In this document: positions 1-5,546 of the stretch, piece by piece
Layout: every line of letters begins with the position of its first letter
How positions within the stretch are numbered: the stretch's first letter is position 1
Source: CAYUAG01 sp964554015
GTDB lineage: Bacteria > Zhuqueibacterota > QNDG01 > CAYUAG01
Reading direction: 5' to 3'
Assembly: GCA_964554015.1 (NCBI GenBank)
Contig: CAZKMO010000036.1
Span: 1 to 25,410, forward strand
Length of the DNA: 25,410 nt
Notes under the pieces: model-generated
Database searches by the model: none
What the model was told of the DNA's origin: nothing
Seen by the model: the letters and a program-made list of their open reading frames with translations, nothing else
Translations under genes and position numbers: made by a program

Positions 1-1076
1 CCCTATTTGCCGATGAGGAGGCCCGGTATATAGAGATAAAGGAATTCGATATAAGTAAAGTGGAACCCCTGATATCCCGGCCCGGTCATCCGGAAGATGT
101 GGTCAGGGTCAGGGAGTTAAAAAATGTCAGGATAGATTCCGCTTTTATTGGATCCTGCACCAATGGCAGATTCTCTGACCTGAAAGCAGCCGCAGAGATT
201 CTTAAAAATAGGAAAGTTGCACCGGGAGTGATTTTAAAAATAGTACCCTCTACCCGGGATATATGGCAGCAGTGTCTGGAAAAGGGAATAATCGATATTT
301 TTATGCGGGCAGGTGCCTTGGTAGGGAATCCCGGATGTGCGGGATGTGCCAAGGGGCAGATAGGGCAGAATGGTCCGGGCGAGATTACCATAAGTACGGG
401 AAACCGTAATTTTACCGGAAAGCAGGGAAAAGGTGAAATGTACCTGGCTTCTCCGGAAACGGTGGCTGCTTCGGCGGTCAGCGGTATCATTACCACTAAA
501 AATAATATTTTGTCCCCACCGGTAGAAAATAAAAGGGCAGTTTTTCAAAAACCGAAAAAAAAGAAACCGTTTCGGCAAATTCAGGAAAAGCCTGCCGAAA
601 TTGAGGGCAGGGTCTGGGTAATCGATCAGGATAATATTGATACGGATATGATTTATCATAACCGCTATCTCACTATAACCGATAGAAAGGAAATGGCCAG
701 ATACACCTTCGATAATCTTAAAGGTTGGGAGGATTTTTCCCGGAAAGCCGAAAAAGGTGATATTATTATCACCGGATCCAATTTCGGGGCAGGTTCCTCC
801 CGGCAGCAGGCAGTGGATTGTCTGCAGAGCCTGGGTATACAGGTGGTGATCGCAGAATCATTTGCTCCAATTTATTATAGAAACGGAATAAATTCCGGTT
901 TTCCCCTGATTACTGGTGCGGTGATTCCTTCAGGCATAAAAAGCGGTGAAAACATAAGAGTTAATTTTAAAACCGGTGTTATTATACGGATAAAAACAGG
1001 GGAAACAATACAGGCACAGCCTTTTTCAGATGTTCAGATGAAAATCTATCAGCAAGGAGGTTTGCTTAAGATTTAA
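1..1076 (+). CDS. Aconitase/isopropylmalate dehydratase family, fused large + small domains (5' truncated)
   Basis: This is the 3' part of a [4Fe-4S] hydro-lyase that interconverts a 2-hydroxy and a 3-hydroxy tri- or dicarboxylate (citrate/isocitrate type). The frame is open back to base 3, so the true start lies upstream; the GTG at 60 is only an internal codon. The cluster ligands of the large domain are visible: Cys in 'GSCTNG' (codon 156) and the pair in 'GCAGCAKG' (codons 336 and 345). A Lys/Pro-rich linker (about 500-600) joins this to the swivelling small domain, with 'DNIDTDMIYHNRYL' (substrate loop region) and 'FGAGSSRQQAV', which keeps the catalytic Ser and substrate-binding Arg but has Gln where the family usually has His. 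LeuC and LeuD are normally separate, so the covalent fusion in this order is notable. Substrate is not decidable from sequence; aconitase activity is the best guess given the citryl-CoA enzyme downstream. Confidence 0.85.
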   Translation, partial: LFADEEARYIEIKEFDISKVEPLISRPGHPEDVVRVRELKNVRIDSAFIGSCTNGRFSDLKAAAEILKNRKVAPGVILKIVPSTRDIWQQCLEKGIIDIFMRAGALVGNPGCAGCAKGQIGQNGPGEITISTGNRNFTGKQGKGEMYLASPETVAASAVSGIITTKNNILSPPVENKRAVFQKPKKKKPFRQIQEKPAEIEGRVWVIDQDNIDTDMIYHNRYLTITDRKEMARYTFDNLKGWEDFSRKAEKGDIIITGSNFGAGSSRQQAVDCLQSLGIQVVIAESFAPIYYRNGINSGFPLITGAVIPSGIKSGENIRVNFKTGVIIRIKTGETIQAQPFSDVQMKIYQQGGLLKI

Positions 1077-1225
1077 GATTAATGGTTAACGATTTTAGAT
1101 TTTGGAGAAATAAATCAGAAATCGCACATCATCAATTCTTGTTCTGAGGTACAGATGCATATTTATCGAAAGAGGATTTACTGAGGAAGTAGAAAGACCA
1201 TCCTGTTGAATATTTGTTTATATTT

Positions 1226-1280
1226 TGGAGTGCAGCATCCATGGTGCTGCTTGGTGAAACATCAGGGATGTTTCACTCCA
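1226..1280. repeat. REP-like palindromic unit, copy 1
   Basis: A 55-bp unit bounded by TGGAGT (1226-1231) and its inverse ACTCCA (1275-1280). It contains two hairpins. The first has arms gcagca (1232-1237) and tgctgc (1245-1250). The second has perfect 10-bp arms gtgaaacatc (1254-1263) and gatgtttcac (1267-1276) around a 3-base loop. It lies about 250 bp upstream of a RAYT transposase, which family knowledge says mobilises such palindromes. Confidence 0.85.
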
Positions 1281-1388
1281 TACTAGTGGAATGTTCTTGA
1301 GTATTTATAAAATTTTGGGGATTTTGAAATAAGTTGAAAATTCAGTATTATATATGTAAGTAACTTTTCTTTTAAAGTAATTTTCTTT

Positions 1389-1468
1389 TGGAGTACAGCA
1401 TCCATGATGCTGTACTGTATTATCTTTGGAATATAGTCTAAGTGAAACATCAGGGATGTTTCACTCCA
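1389..1468. repeat. REP-like palindromic unit, copy 2 (immediately 5' of the transposase)
   Basis: An 80-bp unit bounded by TGGAGT (1389-1394) and ACTCCA (1463-1468). The first hairpin has perfect 11-bp arms, agtacagcatc (1392-1402) and gatgctgtact (1406-1416), with loop cat. The second also has perfect 11-bp arms, agtgaaacatc (1441-1451) and gatgtttcact (1455-1465), with loop agg. This is the best preserved of the three copies and ends 11 bp before the likely transposase start, so it may also act in its transcription or translation. Together copies 1 and 2 account for most of the 400-bp gap between the upstream enzyme gene and the transposase. Confidence 0.9.
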
Positions 1469-1479
1469 TAACAGGAAGT

Positions 1480-2025
1480 ATGGATATTTATAAAACATAT
1501 AAACACAATCCGCCTCACTTATTTCGCCCCAGAGCAAAATATTTTATTACTGGAGTCATATATCATAAACAAAAATTGCTGCAATCAGCTTCAGCAAAAC
1601 ACAAGTTGATTCACTCAATACATTTAGGATTTAACTCAAGAGGCTGGAAACTTGAAGAGTGGGTAGTACTACATAATCATTATCATATTATGGCAGAGGC
1701 ACCCCAAAGGGCTGATACACTACCGTTTATTATTCAGGATGTCCATAAATTTTCTGCTATGTGGATGAAAAAATATGTTAAAGAAGCTAAAAGACTTTTA
1801 AGGATATGGTGGAATTATTGGGATACATGCATAACTTATGAAAAATCCTACTTTGCCCGGCTTAATTATTTGTGGTATAATCCTCAAAAGCATGCTCTTA
1901 TCAGTCAGGCAGAAAATTGGAAATTTGGCAGTCTATATTATAGAATTCAGAATAATAAGGAATATGTTTCAAGATTGCGGACCGAGTATCCCTTTAATTT
2001 AGTAAAAGTAAAGGATGATTTTTAG
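1480..2025 (+). mobile_element. REP-associated tyrosine transposase (RAYT, IS200/IS605-like Y1)
   Basis: Single-strand DNA transposase of the HUH/Y1 class that acts on REP hairpins. The 181-residue protein starts with the family's typical N-terminus ('MDIYKTYKHNPPHLFRPRAK', then 'YFITG'). It shows the metal-binding HUH motif in 'VVLHNHYHIM' and the C-terminal signature 'WNYWDTCITY...YFARLNYLWYNPQKHAL', which supplies the catalytic Tyr and the 'YNP' motif. A longer frame opens at a TTG at 1426, but that would translate through the REP palindrome and add residues the family lacks, so ATG 1480 is preferred; 'aggaag' lies very close to it. Full length for the family and no visible damage, so it may be active. 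It splits what might otherwise be a continuous hydro-lyase operon. Confidence 0.9.
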
Positions 2026-2043
2026 TACATTAAATTTTTTTTT

Positions 2044-2099
2044 TGGAATGCAGCATCCATAATATTGAATCAGTGAAACATCACGGATGTTTCACTCCA
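2044..2099. repeat. REP-like palindromic unit, copy 3 (3' of the transposase)
   Basis: A unit bounded by TGGAAT (2044-2049) and ACTCCA (2094-2099). The first palindrome has decayed: only its left half, 'gcagcatcc', is recognisable. The second is intact, with perfect 11-bp arms agtgaaacatc (2072-2082) and gatgtttcact (2086-2096) and loop acg in place of agg. It is in the same orientation as copies 1 and 2, so the transposase gene is flanked by direct copies of the unit. Confidence 0.88.
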
Positions 2100-2110
2100 T
2101 AGTAGGAAGT

Positions 2111-2152
2111 ATAAAAATCTATAAAACATATAGAAATAATCCATCTTCTGTA
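2111..2152 (+). pseudogene. Relic of a second RAYT transposase 5' end
   Basis: Directly after REP copy 3 the sequence continues to match the start of the RAYT gene. Aligned without gaps from 2097 against 1466, I count 39 identities in 50 bases. In the gene's frame the relic reads 'IKIYKTYRNNPSS' against 'MDIYKTYKHNPPH' in the intact copy. The start codon has become ATA, and similarity stops after about 14 codons. It has no coding capacity now. Confidence 0.7.
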
Positions 2153-2236
2153 AAAATTAACTAAAAAAATTTATTATATTGAGGAAAATTTTGTATCTTT
2201 TATTATAAGAGATTGTATCTAAAAAAAAACCGAATC

Positions 2237-3505
2237 ATGGGAAAAACCTTTATTCAAAAAATTCTGGCTCAGAAATCAGGGAAAGATTCAGTTGAGGTGG
2301 GAGAGACAGTCACTGTTCAACCCGATCATCTTTTAACCCACGATAATACCTCTGCTATAATTTCCAAGATTGAACCGGAACTTAAGGAATACGGTATAAT
2401 TGATCCGGATTTGCCCCTTATTGTGCTGGATCACGTGATTCCGGCTGCCAGTGAGAAACAGGCAGCAGGTCATAAAAAAATCCGGGCCTTTGTGAAAGAA
2501 CAGGGCATAAAGAATTTTTTTGATATCGGGGAGGGAATCTGTCATCAGGTGGTGTATGAGAAAGGTCTGGTGTTGCCGGGCATGCTGGTAGTGGGTAGTG
2601 ATTCCCATACCTGTTCTTACGGGGCTGTGGGAGCTCTGTCCACCGGAATAGACAGAACCGAGGCAGCAGCACTTCTGCTTACCGGGGAAATGTGGCTGAA
2701 GGTTGCGCCTTCCCTTAAAGTCATGCTAACAGGAAAACTTTTACCAGGAGTTGCGGCCAAGGATGTGATTTTACATATAATCGGCACTATAGGTGCGGGC
2801 GGAGCCACCTATTGCGGGGTGGAGTTTCACGGTGATATTGAAAATTTCAGCATGGATGAGCGGTTTACCATGACCAACATGGGTGTTGAGATGGGGGCAA
2901 AGACAGCTGTCTTTCCGGCAGACAATACTACCAGGGAATTTCTAGCCTCCCGGGGAATTAACTCTGACCGCTTTGAATCAGTATGGGCTGATAAAGATGC
3001 TGCCTATAGGGAGGAACTGAACATTGATCTGAAAAGTCTCATTCCGGTAGTGGCCAAACCTCACACGGTTGATAAGGTGGTGAGTATTGCCGAAGTGGAA
3101 GGAATACCCCTGGATCAGGGGTTGATCGGCACCTGCACTAATGGCCGTTTAAGTGATTTCAGGGAGGCAGCCCGTATACTTAAGGGGAATAAAATTGCCC
3201 CGGATTTTAGACTTTTACTGCTTCCCGCCTCCAGAAATATTTACCGGGAGTTAATTAAAGAAGGCTTGATGGATATTCTAGTAGCCGCAGGTGGAGTGGT
3301 GCTGCCGCCCGGATGCGGCCCCTGTCTGGGTGCACATCAGGGTGTGCTGGCTCCGGGAGAGAGATGCCTGAGTACAGCCAACCGGAATTTTAAGGGACGC
3401 ATGGGATGCAAAGAGGCAGAAATTTATCTGGCCAGTGCTCAGACAGTGGCAGCCTCTGCTCTGTACGGAAAAATATCCGATCCCAGAAATGAGGTGAGAC
3501 CATGA
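2237..3505 (+). CDS. LeuC-like hydro-lyase large subunit (isopropylmalate/homoaconitate/aconitate type)
   Basis: Large, [4Fe-4S]-carrying subunit (422 residues) of a two-subunit aconitase-family dehydratase. ATG 2237 is chosen over the upstream TTG 2213 because 'MGKTFIQKILAQKSG' matches where the family begins; no good ribosome site precedes it. Visible motifs are 'DSHTCSYGAVG' and 'GTIGAGGATY' in the N-terminal half, 'IGTCTNGRLSDF' with the first cluster Cys, and 'PPGCGPCLGAHQG' with the other two, so all three ligands are present. The length is standard for LeuC/HacA. Its stop overlaps the next start by four bases (ATGA), so the subunits are translationally coupled. No leuA or leuB is nearby, while the next operon handles citryl-CoA. 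A role on citrate/isocitrate or homocitrate is therefore as likely as leucine synthesis. Confidence 0.9.
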   Translation: MGKTFIQKILAQKSGKDSVEVGETVTVQPDHLLTHDNTSAIISKIEPELKEYGIIDPDLPLIVLDHVIPAASEKQAAGHKKIRAFVKEQGIKNFFDIGEGICHQVVYEKGLVLPGMLVVGSDSHTCSYGAVGALSTGIDRTEAAALLLTGEMWLKVAPSLKVMLTGKLLPGVAAKDVILHIIGTIGAGGATYCGVEFHGDIENFSMDERFTMTNMGVEMGAKTAVFPADNTTREFLASRGINSDRFESVWADKDAAYREELNIDLKSLIPVVAKPHTVDKVVSIAEVEGIPLDQGLIGTCTNGRLSDFREAARILKGNKIAPDFRLLLLPASRNIYRELIKEGLMDILVAAGGVVLPPGCGPCLGAHQGVLAPGERCLSTANRNFKGRMGCKEAEIYLASAQTVAASALYGKISDPRNEVRP

Positions 3506-4002
3506 AGGTCTGGAAATATGGAGATGATATTAATACGGATATGCTTTTCCCCGGAAAATATACCTATACCTGTGCGACTCCGGAAGAGATCAGGCCCCAT
3601 TTACTGGAAGATCTGGATCCCGGATTCAGTAAAGAGGTCAAGCCGGGGGATATTATCCTCGCCGGAAAAAATTTTGGCTGCGGAAGTTCACGAGAACAGC
3701 CGGTAGTGGGTTTTAAAAATGCAGGGATCAAAGCAATAGTGGCAAGGAGTTTTTCCCGGATTTTTTATCGGGCTTCCCTGAACCAGGGATTGTTGCTGAT
3801 AGAATCTCCCCAGAGTGTGGATGCCTATACTCCGGGGGATCAGATAAAAATAAATGCCAGGGAAGGAGAAATCAGGGTGGGTGAGAAGACATTTTGTTTT
3901 CCCCAATTACCGGAGTCAATTATGGGTATCAGGGAAGCAGGCGGATTGCTGGAGTATACCCGGAGGAGGTTGGCGAAAAATTTAAGCAAAAGAGATAAGT
4001 AG
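3502..4002 (+). CDS. LeuD-like hydro-lyase small subunit
   Basis: Small swivelling subunit (166 residues) that completes the active site of the preceding large subunit. It has 'DDINTDMLFPGKYTYT', where the loop after 'INTD' sets substrate chain length in this family, followed by 'GKNFGCGSSREQPV' with the catalytic Ser and substrate Arg. The usual SSREH is SSREQ here, the same His-to-Gln change seen in the fused paralogue at the window start. The loop 'KYTYT' does not obviously match the YLRM/YLRT-type loops described for isopropylmalate isomerase and homoaconitase small subunits, so I leave the substrate open. It starts inside the stop codon of its partner. Confidence 0.9.
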   Translation: MKVWKYGDDINTDMLFPGKYTYTCATPEEIRPHLLEDLDPGFSKEVKPGDIILAGKNFGCGSSREQPVVGFKNAGIKAIVARSFSRIFYRASLNQGLLLIESPQSVDAYTPGDQIKINAREGEIRVGEKTFCFPQLPESIMGIREAGGLLEYTRRRLAKNLSKRDK

Positions 4003-4036
4003 CATGATTATGGGGACCATAGTAAGACTCAGATTC

Positions 4037-4192
4037 AAGGTTCCCAATTCAAGGTTTATTTGTAATCAAGGTTGAAAAAGTTAAGGGCAATTAAACTGGG
4101 CAATGAGCTTTTGAATTAACAAAAGAATAGATATATAACAAAAATATGGTGAGTATAACTCTGATAACCTTGAACCCGGAACTCAGAACCTT
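4037..4192. repeat. Intergenic inverted repeat of AAGGTT/AACCTT type
   Basis: The 254-bp gap between the LeuD-like gene and the SucC-like gene has no plausible ORF. Its left part (4037-4056) reads 'aaggttcccaattcaaggtt'. Its right part (4166-4192) is an imperfect reverse complement beginning 'aaccttgaac' and ending 'cagaacctt'. The arms lie about 110 bp apart and could fold into an imperfect long hairpin. Its function is unknown; it may be a degenerate intergenic repeat. Confidence 0.45.
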
Positions 4193-4256
4193 ATACCTAT
4201 TAATCTGAATAGTTATAAGTATATGATATTTATTTTAATTTTACCATGAGGCAACC

Positions 4257-5546
4257 ATGCGTCTTTATGAGAATGAAGCCAAGAAAATTTTCACCCAACA
4301 GGGGATACCTGTACCCGGACAGTTAGGAATGATATGTCGTTCCCAGGATGTTAAAAAGGCTCTAAAAGTGAGTGATTTTCCGGTTATGATGAAATCTTTA
4401 ATTTTAGTAGGGGGGAGAGGAAAAGCCGGCGGGGTAAAACGGGCAGATAATCTGAGTGAAGCAGAGAAAATTGCTAAAAGAATTCTGGGTATGAATATAC
4501 ACGGATATACGGTTGAGATGCTTATGCTGGAAAAGGCGGTAGAGGATAAAGGAGCAGCATACTTGGGAGTTACCATGCATCCAGAAACTTTTAACAATAT
4601 GGTTTTGGTAAGCCCTTCCGGAGGAGTGGATATAGAAACCATAGCCAGGGAGAATCCTGAATTGATTTATCGGGCTGAACTAAAGGAAAACGAACCGGGC
4701 TTGCCGGATAGAATAGGCACAAAGGCAGCGGATTTTCTGACTCACCATTTGAATACAAAGGGGGAATATGGCACTGCTTTTAAAGATATAATTTCCCGGC
4801 TATACTGGATCTATCAAAACCTGGACTGTAAGATTGCGGAAATAAATCCTTTGCTCATTACACCGGAGGGTCTAGTGGCTGCAGACGCCAAGATAGTATT
4901 AGATGATAATTCTTTGTTCAGGCAAAAAGAAATTTTTGCCTTATTAGGCATTAAAGAAGCCAGACACGATGTGGCCGAACCCACCAGAAATGAAGTAAGA
5001 GCAAGAGAGGCCGGAATTCCCTACCTGGATTTACTGCCGGGGAATTTTCAGAAAGATTCGGAACAAATCTATGTGGGGTTGGTTCCAGGAGGGGCAGGGT
5101 ATGGGATATTAGTAATTGATGAAGTAGTTCATATTGGAGAAAGGTTTTTCCAGGGCAAGGTAACACCCGTAAATTTTATGGATTCCGGGGGCGGCCCCTC
5201 TAAAGAAAAAGTAGCCCATATGTTTCACCTGTTGATGGATAATAATATTGTGGATGTAATCATTACTTCCAGATTTGGCGGCATTTCCTCCTGTGATACC
5301 TTTATCCAGGGATTGATTACTGCTATGCTGGATAGGGACAAGGCTGGGAAAAGAGTGGTTCCGGTATACGGTCGTATGGTGGGAACCGATCTCCCCCGGG
5401 CCCGGGAATATTTAACCCGAGCCAGACAGCAATATACAAAGGAATTACACTCTATGCATATAACTGTTGGTAACCAGAAAATTATGGCTGAGATTATCCG
5501 GGAAGGGCTCCAGCAAGCATTTAATGATAAAGGAAGTCAATCATGA
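4257..5546 (+). CDS. ATP-dependent citryl-CoA synthetase/ATP-citrate lyase, small (SucC-like, ATP-grasp) subunit
   Basis: Nucleotide-binding subunit (429 residues) of an acyl-CoA synthetase (NDP-forming). It is co-linear with succinyl-CoA synthetase beta throughout. It has the ATP-grasp start 'MRLYENEAKKIFTQQGIPVP', the glycine loop 'GGRGKAGGVK' near residue 52, the Mg-binding segment 'EINPLLITPEGLVAADAKI', and the CoA-ligase domain motifs 'DSGGGPSKEKV' and 'SRFGGISSCDTF' (family: GGGATKE and NIFGGIVRCD). It is about 40 residues longer than SucC. Its stop overlaps the next gene's start by four bases, so they are coupled. That partner carries a citrate-synthase-like half, so the substrate is inferred to be citrate, giving citryl-CoA, rather than succinate. 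It resembles the CcsA/SucC layout more than classical green-sulfur AclB. Malate or another acid cannot be excluded. Confidence 0.8.
   Translation: MRLYENEAKKIFTQQGIPVPGQLGMICRSQDVKKALKVSDFPVMMKSLILVGGRGKAGGVKRADNLSEAEKIAKRILGMNIHGYTVEMLMLEKAVEDKGAAYLGVTMHPETFNNMVLVSPSGGVDIETIARENPELIYRAELKENEPGLPDRIGTKAADFLTHHLNTKGEYGTAFKDIISRLYWIYQNLDCKIAEINPLLITPEGLVAADAKIVLDDNSLFRQKEIFALLGIKEARHDVAEPTRNEVRAREAGIPYLDLLPGNFQKDSEQIYVGLVPGGAGYGILVIDEVVHIGERFFQGKVTPVNFMDSGGGPSKEKVAHMFHLLMDNNIVDVIITSRFGGISSCDTFIQGLITAMLDRDKAGKRVVPVYGRMVGTDLPRAREYLTRARQQYTKELHSMHITVGNQKIMAEIIREGLQQAFNDKGSQS

Noticed and set aside
86..659. Two minus-strand ORFs opposite the first hydro-lyase gene
   Set aside because: They are shadows of a clearly conserved plus-strand protein; their translations have no family motifs and are rich in Pro/Ser/Ile from antisense codons.
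1426..1479. Extended transposase start at TTG 1426
   Set aside because: It would translate through the REP hairpin and add 18 residues not found in RAYT proteins; the family N-terminus begins at ATG 1480.
2237..4002. Naming the LeuC/LeuD-like pair leucine biosynthesis leuCD outright
   Set aside because: No leuA/leuB nearby, SSREQ instead of SSREH, and citrate enzymes adjacent; the substrate remains open.
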